Shown here piece after piece: positions 11,836 to 22,162 of a DNA stretch of 64,000 nucleotides; position 1 is the stretch's first letter, and the number at the start of each line of letters is the position of its first letter. Source of the stretch: Isoetes taiwanensis (Eukaryota; Streptophyta; Lycopodiopsida; Isoetales; Isoetaceae); the NCBI GenBank assembly GCA_021234155.1, contig JAJEKV010000002.1, forward strand, positions 4,353,795 to 4,417,794, read 5' to 3'. Made by a program: the position numbers and the translations under genes. Below the pieces are notes generated by a model. The model was not told the DNA's origin. It was given only the letters and a program-made list of their open reading frames with translations, and ran no database searches.

Positions 11836-14430
11836 TCATAATGTGGGCACAACTGGGGCTGCAGCAGGTTCTTTTAATGTAATTTTTTGCATAATTGTGA
11901 CTGTAATCTTGGCAAGAACATGTACGAAGAAAAAATATAACAAAAGAAATAACAAAAATAACAGAAGGAAAGTTCAAAGAAATTACCAGAAAGAACATCC
12001 TTGTATGCTCGCATCTGCCCATCAGAATTGATTGGTTGACTAATTAAATTCATACAGGGTAAATTTTAACGGCCCTAAATGTTTTTCTATTCAAATTAAG
12101 GTTGGCTAAACCTATGAAAAACAAAAGTTCTTAGATTTTTTTCTTGGCGAAATTTGATAAAATAAAGCCCTTTAATTATCTTCCCACTTGGCTAAAATAT
12201 AAAATTTATATGACATAAAATTCTGATGTTGGCGAATTTTTCTTGTTCCCAGCTAAAGTGCAACTATTTAACTTCAAACTTTGAGCACTGATTAGTACAT
12301 GAATGATATTAATTCAATATGCTTCTTTTAAAGTTGTTCAAAGTGCAATTCATAAGGAACAAACAATATCGTTTGAAGGAACATGCATGTTTACGTTGGG
12401 GTCAAATGCATCCAAATGGTGAATTTGGTGATAAAGCCCTTTAGGGTCAACAATTGCAAGAAAATATCACTACTATTTAAAGCTTAAAATGCACATCATG
12501 TAAATTTAAACAACTTCAAAATAGATACAAATTCAAAATATGATTGAGGTAGCTAATGGCAATTCCTAAATGAAAGAGGTTCCTGAATAGAATTGGCATG
12601 GCTATTTGAATTGATCAGGGTTCTCCTAATCAACTTTAGAGAAGGCGATTCAGTACACCATGCAGCAAACAATCCCGGCTAAACTCTAAGCGTTCAGAAT
12701 TTACCCCCTTTTGGAGTGGCTAAATTATGCTTATTCTAAAAAAATTGCCTTTATAAATTTTAGCCATGAAATTTGACTAAAAGTCTAAAAAATCGCCATT
12801 TGGCGAATTTTAGCCGCTCTTTATTACCCTGAAATTCATACATGCATTTATCTTCGACTCTCCAGTTCGATCGTACCTGCAAGAAACATGTTACCAAAGA
12901 CAAACAGAATAGATAAAACAAACAAAATAAATTAGGAATTACCTCTCATAACCTGGCGCGCTTCTATGCCCAGTAATTGCCATGCCTACATCAGAAGGAA
13001 CACTAGCAGCTGAAAGACGTGAAACTAATGAAACCCTGCCAGACTTATTGCAGACTTCCGTGTCAGGATGGATTGTTGCCGCCATTGTATTGAGCCACTT
13101 CGTAATAGAATTAATACCAACAGGTGTCATAGCATACCACACCTGACATAACACAGAAAACACAGAATTAAAACATTAACACAGAAAAGATAACAATCAA
13201 TTAAAACAGAAAATAGAACAATCAATTAAAACAGAAAACAAAGAATTAGAAACTTACATTTTTTTTATACCTAGGAATAGGATGTGAAAAAAAAGGACGT
13301 GGCATGGAATTATTTTCTTTCGCGGGCAAGTGTCGAATATACTGCTTATACATCAGTACAAAGTCATGCTCCTATGTCCAAACAGGTTGACGAAAGTGAT
13401 AATCTTCAAACTTTGTAGGCGTCGGATTATGATTCTTACTCAATCGTTCCCCGTATTTGACCAACTCTCCACCATCATTCACCTCAAGAGTCATATCACA
13501 ATTCTTTACTCTCCACAACTCCTTGTTTCCTCTAATCCCAAAGCGTGTAACCATATAATAGAAAAGCCTTTTTATACAACCTGTGGGATGCATCATCTGA
13601 TGATCTATGTCATCTAAAATATCCTTTTCTAAAGCGAAGGTTATAACAAGTGCTTTCTTCTTTGGTTTCTCGTAATTTCCATCTTGTCTCAACTTCTTAA
13701 CCCTGCTGACAAACGCATCCATAGTCTGCGTAAATATAGGGTCGTACAAGATATTAAATGGAGGCTCCCGAACACCCGTTTCTCCTTGAACTCTCTGCTG
13801 CTCCCTACGAACAATCCTGCCGATACCTCTCAATAGAGAGTTAAGCCTATAACAGAAACAAAAACAAGAACAGACAGTAAGGAAACAAGAACAGATAATA
13901 AAATACAACAAAAAAGAAAATAATAAAATTGAAAATAACAAATGATAAAGAGAACTTACATTCCGGGTGGATACATCTTTCCATTCTTCTTTTTAGCATA
14001 TTACAAAAACATAACAAATATATCAGAATATAAAATACAAAACAAAAAACAATAAACGAAACAACAAACTAAATGTTACCTGAAGAATAAACCTCGTCAA
14101 CATCTTGTTCAGCTCAAGCAAACTCAACTTCTCAATCGGAATAGATACATCCAAACCAAAATCCTTCCTCCACTCATCAAATCTTCTTCTCGCCCAGCTA
14201 TTAACACTCTTTGACCGCTCAGGACCACCGTTCAAAGCTTCAGACAATAAATCCTCATCAAGCGGAAGCCAATTCTCCTTTGGATCATATTCCTCATCAC
14301 TATTACTGTCACCAACAGCGAACTCTGCTAGGATGCTTTGACTTTCTTCCAATGTAACAGGACTTGAAGGCATCAATAAAGAACCCTCTCCAGGTACCAG
14401 ACAGAAACTTGGCTGAGAACTCTCTCCCAT
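11836..14430 (-). pseudogene. Crypton-like (DUF3504-type) tyrosine recombinase, spliced, inactivated
   Basis: Predicted exons: 14,080-14,430, 13,960-13,988, 13,258-13,846, 12,943-13,142, then 12,832-12,876 continuing at 11,987-12,045 across an inserted element, and 11,836-11,870. All junctions are GT-AG and phases agree over about 435 codons. The N-terminal part (SWARRRFDEWRK, LNKMLTRFILQ) and KNGKMYPPGM resemble the core-binding region of Crypton/ZMYM2/QRICH1-type proteins. FGIRGNKELW carries the first catalytic Arg. The C-terminal half has PVGINSI, NKSGR in the HxxR position, ITGHRS, and YERYDR with the candidate nucleophilic Tyr (codon 12,873-12,875). An in-frame TAG lies at 13,372-13,374. 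Such enzymes cut and rejoin DNA through a 3'-phosphotyrosine. The last small exon is the least certain part. I infer a dead transposon gene, although recent function of relatives is likely. Confidence 0.78.
12055..12831. mobile_element. 777-bp non-autonomous inverted-repeat element with 9-bp TSD
   Basis: Starts CAGGGTAA and ends TTACCCTG. Inside these ends the inverted similarity continues imperfectly for about 20 bases (attttaacggcc against gaattttagccgc). The 9-bp AAATTCATA occurs on both sides (12,046-12,054 and 12,832-12,840). Removing the element and one copy restores the reading frame of the recombinase exon. There is no ORF, and the interior is AT-rich with repeated ttggcgaa/ttggctaa words. 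A 9-bp duplication fits Mutator-like elements better than hAT (8 bp). Confidence 0.85.
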
Positions 14431-14499
14431 ATTTGCTATTATGACAAACAAGCATGTTAAACATACTGGTTGCATCACAGACATAATAACAAGTCACTC

Positions 14500-15257
14500 T
14501 TTACACCTGCTCTTTACAACACAACTGAACCTACACCATACATAAAAAGAAAACAACATTAGTTACCCTAGCCGAACTAAAACACTAAATTAAAACTAAA
14601 CTAAACTAAACTAAAACACTAAACTAAACCCTGGCAGAAGGATTACTCACCCTAAAATTATCCACAGATGTCTTGCTTACAGTCGAGCACAACAACAGAC
14701 TGTCAAATCTGTAAAAGTAATGCAGAATCTGTAAAAGTAATAAAACAAATCCATGGACAAATCACTAACTAAATAAAACTAAAGATTACCTGCATGTAAA
14801 TGTACCTTGCTCACAAGATCCTAACACGAAAATTTTTGCCGAGGAACAAATCGGTGCGGAATCAAGAAAAGGTAACTGCATGTAAAATGTAACTGCACGT
14901 AAACTAGCTTCTCGCCAACAGATCTTGTAATGACGTGCCAGAACAAAAAACCTAACAAAAAACAGAAAGAACAAGTTAGATTTACAAGAAAACAGCAGAA
15001 TAAACAAATTTTTCAAGCGTATCCTCACCAAACAGAACATAACCGAGAACAAAGTCGCCAGAACTGCCCGGAAGTGCCTCTACTCCAAAAAACTCCAACA
15101 AGTTTCAAGAAACTTGAAGAACTTGAAATTTTTTTAACAAAATCCTATCTACCTAACACGGTAGCCTCACCGAACCGATCGAACAACAAAAGCGGCCACT
15201 ATCTGAATGAGAATCCGTAGGAATAAAAGTGAGGGAAAAAAATTTTGCTCTGTTCGT
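14500..15257. other. 5' flank of the recombinase gene, no other gene seen
   Basis: AT-rich sequence with a short (ctaaa)n run at about 14,590-14,628 and scattered TAAAA words. No supported coding region. Confidence 0.5.
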
Positions 15258-15395
15258 AATCCCACCCTTACGTGGGATTACATAAGGGAATCTACGCCTC
15301 TCGGGCATCCTCCCTCGGAATATTCCTCCGGCGGAGTCGCCAGCCTCGGAAATTCCTCGACGGAATGCCCTCGGGGCGTAGATTCCCTATTACAT
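15258..15395. repeat. GC-rich foldback (long hairpin)
   Basis: GGGAATCTACGCC at about 15,288 is repeated in inverted form (GGCGTAGATTCCC) at about 15,378-15,390, with flanking GTAAT/ATTAC. Inside are further small inverted repeats (aatcccac/gtgggatt, ccggcgg/ccgccgg-like). It stands out by GC content and ends exactly where the right 1.38-kb repeat begins. It could be a small foldback transposon or a structured terminus. Confidence 0.75.
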
Positions 15396-16780
15396 TCATA
15401 TTTGAAGCATGGCTATTTGAGCAGGAAGGTGCATGCATGGTGCAAGATTCTAAGTCTGTTTGACTCATTGATGTTTGTCAACGCTTCACATTCAACTTAA
15501 TTCTTGGTCCCAGTAGTTTGACTCATTGTCATTGATCTTTCAATTTCAAATTAATTCTCGGTCCCACTGAGCTCGTTGACTTTTGTCCTTTGGTATATGC
15601 GTCCGTGACACATTTATGACTCTCTTTTACCTTCTAGCCTGGACAATACTTGTCCTTCAGCTCTGTTTCCCAATCTTCAGCAAATTGTTGAAGACTTTTC
15701 AATCCCATGCATCAGGTCAACTACAGATACAAACGTCCTTTTTTCGACAATAGCTTGCAAGTCAATTCCACTAAAACAACGCTTGTCACTTTATTATTAT
15801 TATTTTTTTTGGTTGCCCCAAGGGCAAACTTAGGCATGGTTGGTGTGAAAGTGGGACCTGCCCCACGTATCCTATTTGAAAGATAGAGATGTTGGGAGAG
15901 TAAGGGTGAGATTCCACTAGCATCATTTGATGCCTGGAAGTTCAAGATCAGCCCAATCCCCTTCCACGATTCAAAACATAAGTTCTAATGGAGGTAATTG
16001 AGCATCGGATTTTGCTTCGGGTGAGGATGCGGACGCTATAAATAGTCGCTTCATTGTAAGGGGATTCTTCTCGTCTTTTTGTAGCAACAACAATTACCAC
16101 TTTCTAGATCTTGACACGAATCAGACCAACAAAGTAGATATTGTTGTGGAAGAACTGCCTTCGGCTTAGTGGAATTATGCAAGAGTAGATATTGTTGTGG
16201 AAGAACTACCTTTGGCTTAGTGGAATTATGCATCTGGCTATGGTAGTTTTTTTTAGGACATTTGATTCCTTTAGTGGAATCTCAGCCTAATGATTTGAGG
16301 GCTTAGATTGAATATAAAGCGAGAGCGAGGAGATGTCGGGGAGAGTAATGATGTGAGGGCTCAATTTGAATAAAGGCAAAGAGAAGTTGAAAGTCGCAAA
16401 GAGAAGTTGAATGTCGTGTTTTGCATTGCTTTCTTTCTATTTGCACTGGTAGTTTGCATTGACAGTCGAGCGGGAGTTGTCTACCCATTTGCACTGGTAG
16501 TTCGCATTGATTGTCGAATGGGAGTTGTCTTCTCATACATGTAGAAGAGTTTTGTGTAGTGAAAGCATTCCGGAGCCTCATAACATTCCAATGCAGGGCC
16601 ATGTTAATCCCATGCTTTTAGCTTACAATCCAAGTCCATCCCCTCTATAGCTTGCCTTTAAAAGTCGGGTTTTTGCCTTGAAAGGTGGGAGCCAGCATTT
16701 TCAAAGTCTGAGCCAACAGTTCTAAAGTTTGCATCTTGAAGAAGAGATTGTTACCGTCATAGCCATCAGTTTCCTTGCCA
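15396..16780. repeat. 1.38-kb direct repeat, right copy
   Basis: Uninterrupted sibling of 7,754-9,020 plus 11,408-11,526. It has the same hairpin (about 15,803-15,840), the TATA-like ctataaatag at 16,036-16,045 and the 50-bp tandem pair (about 16,133-16,230). It preserves the LINE-free junction at 16,655/16,656. Its right end abuts a copia LTR. Confidence 0.9.
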
Positions 16781-16781
16781 T

Positions 16782-17041
16782 TGTTGCCTATAGCTTATTA
16801 AGCAAAGTGAGAAATACAATAACCACACACAGAACTCCATTCTGTCATTGATATTATATGAAAATCAACCAGCATACAAATAGAGACGATTCCAACAACC
16901 AAGGCAACTACTTTGCACATCCTGAACTCTAGGAGCTTGATTTGACAACGTCCAAAGACAAAACCCCAAATTGCAAGTTTACAATAAGAGCATATGAGTA
17001 TTATTTGTCACAGTTGTCAACAATCTCTATAATTATCAACA
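16782..17041 (-). repeat. Ty1/copia LTR (3' LTR of a minus-strand element)
   Basis: Read on the minus strand it starts TGTTGATAATTATAG and ends GGCAACA, with the TGTTG/CAACA termini usual in plant copia elements. It is directly preceded by a polypurine-like tract (ctgagggagag). About 260 bases. The flanking gccat (16,777-16,781) would be the target duplication; its partner at the 5' end is not found because the element is truncated. Confidence 0.8.
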
Positions 17042-17149
17042 CTCTCCCTCAGAATAAACACATATGCTAATCTCTAAAAGAGAAACAAACTTCTAAACTT
17101 CAAGAGACTAAAAACTGAACTGAATAAAACTGAAGAGAAAATAAGTTAA

Positions 17150-17522
17150 ATTCCTTCCAAGCAAATTTCGACATGTTTGCAGTATGCTCACATCTGAACC
17201 AATCCCATCTCTGCAACACATTCAGCAAACCTCTTCTTTTCAAGTGGTTGGGTGTCATCTTTTCTGTCCGTCTGTGCTGAAGTCTGAGATATCCTTCAAC
17301 AATCTTCTCACGAGTAAAATGATATTGCACTTCTATGTGTTTGGCCTTCGAGCAGTGCGATGGATTGTTGGCTAGAAATATGGCAGCACTGCTATCATTA
17401 AATAGAGTTGTGGCTTCTTTCTGAGGTTGGAAAAGCTCAACCAAGAGTCTTCTAATCCAAATACATTTCTTAGATGCTCCGCACAATGCCATGTACTCTG
17501 ACTCACATGTAGAGGCAGTTGT
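17150..17522 (-). pseudogene. Ty1/copia RNase H C-terminal fragment
   Basis: Minus-strand translation gives TCESEYMALCGASKKCIW, then FNDSSAAIFLANNP and KAKHIEVQYHFTREKI, the classic end of copia pol. The tail is frameshifted. It lies just upstream of the LTR in the correct order, but the rest of the copia polyprotein is absent: the sequence changes abruptly to gypsy RT at about 17,522. Confidence 0.88.
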
Positions 17523-17873
17523 CTCATCACCCTCCCGGATCCGAATAAAATTGTAGGCACCCCGAAGATCAATCTTCGTAAAATAATGCGCATCTTAGAG
17601 TCGCTCCAACAACTCTGGGATCAGAGGAAGCGGATACCGATTCGGCACTGTGATTTTATTGAGGCCACGATAATCAACGACCCACCTTGGCCGAATCATC
17701 CTTCTTTTTGGCGAAGAAAAATAAGCTCGGTAGGGGGCCGAGAATGTAAGCCACTCTTCAATATAATCCCGCAAAACCTTCAACTCAGTGGGAGATAGAC
17801 CATATATCGAACCATATGGCGGCGGCGTTCCCGGCTGCAACATATGGTTGGAGGTCCAGACGGTTGTTGTCAC
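17523..17873 (-). pseudogene. Ty3/gypsy reverse transcriptase fragment
   Basis: The start of the gypsy RT domain is seen: PPYGSIYGLSPTELKVLRDY, then RWVVDYRGLNKITVPNRYPL and, after an in-frame stop, YFTKIDLRGAYNFIRI. Only RT motifs up to LRGAYN remain. The join to the copia fragment keeps the reading frame (gypsy REGDE then copia TTASTCESEY). Confidence 0.87.
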
Positions 17874-17875
17874 AC

Positions 17876-18180
17876 TCCTCAGTTTCAGTCCCTTGCAGAT
17901 CGAGTTCGGTTTGCCCCCAATTCCCCCGGTTGCAAGCCGGGAGGGGATAGTGTGACGATTAACTATCAGGGAGCGTGTGATTTGGTTTCATCCAAATTAT
18001 CGTGGCCTTTTCGGTTAGGATGCACAGCTACCACTCCAGAGGTAGTGGGTTCAAGTCCTGTTTAGATCCTTAAATGTGATATCAACTATATGCAAAAGTG
18101 TGAGGAGTCATTATCAATAGAGTATGAAGTATTGCCACCACTATTTCTTTCTTCATCTTCTTCCTCGTAATTACAAGCCC
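17876..18180. other. Retroelement-edge sequence with a tRNA-like 3' half
   Basis: Contains a purine-rich tract (gggaggggatagtg) followed by TGACGATTAAC, possibly a PPT and LTR start on the plus strand. At about 18,015-18,060 a B-box-like gtgggttcaagtcc lies behind a small stem. No full element or tRNA can be closed. Confidence 0.4.
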
Positions 18181-18395
18181 TCTTGAGTAAGTTGATTGTC
18201 CTCTAGCGTAGACGGTTATCGGACTTCAGTTTGAAATCATAACACAATGTATTAACTTCTTTGAGGTTTAGCTCATCACTACAACCCACCCACCCAAAAG
18301 GTTCATGTAACTGCCTTAGAGCTAAGTTTTGAATCACATTTTTTTGTTCAAGAAAGAAACTTCTCCACTACATTTAGTCTTCTTCTAAAAAGTAC

Positions 18396-19115
18396 TTAAA
18401 ACCCATGTAAGGATTTCATTGTGGTGCTTTGCTTGTGTTTTGACTCTTTTGGATTTTTTAGAGGAAGTTGCTCAACACATTCTACCAAGCTAGTGTCTTG
18501 CACAGATTTGAGGAAGCGCAATCCCTCTAGTGGACTCCAGTCTTTAGTTGTGGTGTACTTCTTTTCTTGAAAAACGCTGTCTCCATTATTCAAGTAAAAT
18601 TTGATGGGGTATTGAAAAGTGAGATCATTCAACTTATTCACAGCTTGTTCTCTAATAGTAAGTTAAGAGAAAACGAATTCTGTAAAGTCAACAGCCTCCT
18701 TTAGAAACTCAACCACAGGTACGGGAGTGTAACAGTCTTCAATGATTCGAATTAAATTTGGAGGACAAAAAGTCTTCTTCCTTCAAAGACGCACAGAGAA
18801 TCTGCTGAATATCTGGTCAATTTGATCATGAGTGTGGCCTATAAGTAAAAATCTGAACTTTACTTTTCTGAAGGTCCCTAGCTTCACTAGCATGGCACAA
18901 TAAGCAAAGAGTGTTTGATTCTTGTTCTCCCTAGTAGTGTTGGCTGGTTACAGGTAGAGCACTAGTGGTAATTGCTCTTGCTCATGTAGCACCTTGTTAA
19001 GAATTGTAATTGTGAGGTTTGGGTCACCATATAATTTAGGATATGTTAAAAAGACTTTGCATTTTAGACTTCCTTTGAAGACCATTGCTTCTACAAGGCA
19101 AGGGGGGTTCATAGT
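18396..19115 (-). pseudogene. DUF7869-like transposase remnant
   Basis: Reading the minus strand from about 19,115 downwards gives YPKLYGDPNLTITILNKVL, then NTTRENKNQTLFAYCAMLVK, FLLIGHTHDQIDQIFSRFS and further NLIRIIEDCYTP. The order N-T-x-x-ENKN ... GHTHxxIDQxFS is that of the DUF7869 family, RNase H-like proteins found in large transposons of many eukaryotes. At least two stops interrupt it (one after FSVRL, one after EFVFS). The C-terminal part down to 18,396 is open but unrecognised. I call the family by motif recall, not by a search. Confidence 0.65.
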
Positions 19116-19129
19116 GGCAACCCATACAT

Positions 19130-20740
19130 GACTAGTGCGTGAACCTTAGGGTTTTTTTTTCATCAAAACATACGTATACTCATATATAAAATATGGTTTT
19201 TCTTTCATTTACACCATACCAAGTCAACAGAGGTAAAGTTGGTGGGAGAGAAAAAACCATATGCATATGTAAGGGGCTCTTTGATCTTCCAATGCCAGAG
19301 GGATAGCCATGTTAAATATCGATTTCAATGATGTGTTGAATTGCCAAAAGAATAAACATTATGTTAACACATGCTGAATAATGAGAAAAACTCCAAGTTC
19401 ATGTAATAAAGCTAGCATGACACATAATATTATACAAAATGTTATACTGCATATACGAAATATACAATAGTTGTTTCAAAAACCATCTTCTATATAACAC
19501 TTTTAAATGTTGATCAACCCAGCATATGAATTGCCATCATAATGGCACATGCCAAACTTGGAGAAGGCCAAAGGCCCTTCGATTTTATTAAGAAATGCAA
19601 GAAATGCAACTACATGATATAAAAGACATTCTACATGATATAAAAGACATTCGATTAGCTAGGTCGATTAGCTAGGTAAAAGACATTCGATTAGCTAGGA
19701 ATAAGCTGAGCTAAAAAATTGGGACACAAATTGAAGACAACATAAAATATGCTCCCAATAAGTTCAGGTGGATTGTACAAGTTCTCAACACTTACGTGTT
19801 AACAAATCATGCCCAACAATGCTGGGCAAGGTGGATTGTACAAGTTCTCAACATGTTAACAAATCATGCCCAACAATGCTGGGCAGCGTAACTAGTATGA
19901 GTGGTGTTGTTAGCACAGTGGGTTTGCTATGCTAAGACTTCAAAGGTTGTAATGCAGACAATAGCTATGATCTAGAGTGCAAATGACTATACGGCAAGTG
20001 ACTATTTTAGCAGAATTATATGGCATCAAAGGGCTTCAGCAAAGCCTACGGCATCCTTCAAAAGAAGCCAACATTTCTATAGTAAAGCCCAGAAATAGCT
20101 TCTGTGAAGGTCAATTATCAGTTAATCTCTAGCACATGATTACTTGTACCCTTGGCAATGTATGATATAGAAGATGAAAGCCATAGAAAGGCCAAATGCA
20201 ATCCCCAAATCTTATAAAGCAAATATAAATGTGATACCTGTTAGCAAAAGGATTTGAGAAAAAAACAGTTATAGGGTGAGTATCAATGCACAAACATCAG
20301 ATCACCTGTACCACTACAGTCGTAGGTGCAGATTAGTTTTGCTTCTAAAAATGTTGTAAACTTGCAATCTTGAAAGGCGGTGCAAACAGATAAAAATATG
20401 CAAATAGGAGATAAAAACACGCAAATGTACAGTAATAATTGCATATTTTCTTTACACAGATTGCCCCCTAAATATAAAATGGGAATGTGGTCTTCCAATC
20501 TAATAGTAAAATTCGTACCTTTTCCATGTCTCACTCATTCTATTCCACATCAGCCAGATGTCAATTCTATAGCATGGCAAGAAAATGAAGTTTTCACCTG
20601 TTCAATAGCATGACAAGAAATAAAAGGACTTCCTGGATCAATTCTGTACTCTAGTTGTATCTGACTGCTCATATTGCATGCAATTGACCAGATCTTTTGA
20701 TGGTTGAAACTCAATCCAGGTCTTCCCAACAGGCATTGTT
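19130..20740. other. AT-rich intergenic sequence with short tandem duplications
   Basis: No gene recognised. Near 19,600-19,700 'acatgatataaaagacattc' and 'gattagctaggt' units are repeated two to three times. At 19,766-19,886 a 60-base unit (ggtggattgtacaagttctc ... caacaatgctgggca) occurs twice. Confidence 0.55.
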
Positions 20741-20750
20741 CACTGTTTTG

Positions 20751-21700
20751 TTATTTATTATTCTTCTGACTTTTACCAAGTCTTCCCACCAGCCAATTGC
20801 AGCATAAATGTTTGATAGCAGCACATATAGTGTTATTGTCCCTGGATCCAAACTTCGAAACGTGTTCTGCAGGTTGCCTTGCATTTCTTGTATCCCGGTC
20901 TACCACAGATGCACCCAGCATAGCCATCCATGTTGTTGCAGAGGGTTCCACTGCCATGTGATTTATCAAGTCCTCAGCATTCTCCAGCATTCCCGACCTT
21001 CCCAACAGATCAATGAAGCAATTATGGTGCTCTACTGTTGATGCCATCCAATACTCTCTACTCATGAATAGGGAAAAATGAAAACCATGATCCAAATGGC
21101 CATGCAAAGCGCGCCAATTTTGCATGCAGAAAGAATACTTCAAAGGAGAATGTTGTGGGGCACAAACCCTTCTTGTTGCATGTTTGAAAAAGTTCCAGGA
21201 CTCCCTGCCATAACCATCTTTGTGCATATCTTTGCAATAATGGCGGTCCATGAAATCACATCTCGATTCCACATTCCATTGAAGACATTTAGTTATTGTC
21301 GATGATACTTCCACATTTGCCATACATATTAACAAGTGTATTATCAACAACAATATCCCGTCAAATTTATTTTCATATATTTGCCCATAGATCCATCTGC
21401 CCTCATCCGGGCTAGCATGCGCGTGAGAATCTTGATAAAGGCCATCTTGTTTGGAGACAAACCATGCATCGCATCACGGTGGAAGAGGTGAAGAGCATCC
21501 ATTGCGCATCCATCTTTGTGCATGTGCACCTATCATAGCACTCCAAACAAACTACATCTTCGTCCGGGAACATTTCAAATATTGTCATTGCATCCTCCAA
21601 CAAACCATGGTGTGCATATCTTTTGCCAAGCATGGCAATCCATAAGACTAAATCCTCTGGTGGGTGACAAACACTAACCATTCCTCATCTACATTTTCAC
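20751..21700 (-). pseudogene. PLS-type pentatricopeptide repeat protein, decayed
   Basis: PPR proteins act in organelle RNA processing and editing. Minus-strand pieces include HHNCFIDLLGRSGMLENAED, LINHMAVEPSATTWMAMLGA and ARQPAEHVSKFGSRDNNT, which is the last L-S repeats leading into an E domain. Upstream (21,412-21,681) lie further repeat-like stretches (WIAMLGKRYAHHGLLEDAM). Several frameshifts and stops break the frame, and the N-terminal repeats and any DYW domain are missing. Confidence 0.8.
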
Positions 21701-21704
21701 ATCT

Positions 21705-22160
21705 TCCATACATCTTAACAAGTGCAGTTCACAAAACTAAATCTAGCGCAAGACTACATGAGCAAAATTCTTTTTCCCTCGGCCCGGGGCTATGGTCTTT
21801 GGCGCAGCATATAAATGCAAAGTAGCCCCATAAAAAGCGAGGGCTGGTAATTTTTTATCTTTGGCATTGCGGCTACACATCCTCAACCATTAAGGATTGC
21901 AAAAGGTGGCTCACCCTTTGTTCTTTGACTCCAACAGGGAGTCGTCATCTATGTCCTTTTACGGGTCAAACCACGGTCCCATCAAGCTGGTGATTAGCGG
22001 TTATGGGGTTTGATGAGGGTTGATTTATTTCAGAGCGAAGTTCCTTTAATCCCTGCATATAGAACATAGTTACAGATGCAACTATCAATCTCACAAACAA
22101 AAGTATATGGCTTTTACATGAGATGATGATGGTTGGGACACAAAGGGTGGTCGCAATTAT
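21705..22160. other. Intergenic sequence with a GC-richer repeat-like block
   Basis: About 21,775-22,050 is richer in GC (ctcggcccggggc, ggtcaaaccacggtcccatc) and looks like a dispersed repeat, but I see no second copy in this window. Confidence 0.35.
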
Positions 22161-22162
22161 TG

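Noticed and set aside
11402-12022. Extra exons of the recombinase gene downstream of the predicted stop
   Set aside because: Open minus-strand stretches exist (for example YLEFSPFDTTKSI), but part of them is shared with the direct repeat and no splice chain keeps the frame; left unassigned.
13372-13941. Reading the recombinase as a DIRS/Ngaro-type retroelement
   Set aside because: No reverse transcriptase or RNase H belongs to this unit, and the domain motifs fit Crypton/DUF3504 better.
14590-14628. ctaaa tandem run as a functional site
   Set aside because: Short simple repeat with no supporting context.
18010-18066. Possible tRNA gene
   Set aside because: A B-box-like arm and a small stem exist, but no consistent acceptor and anticodon stems can be paired.
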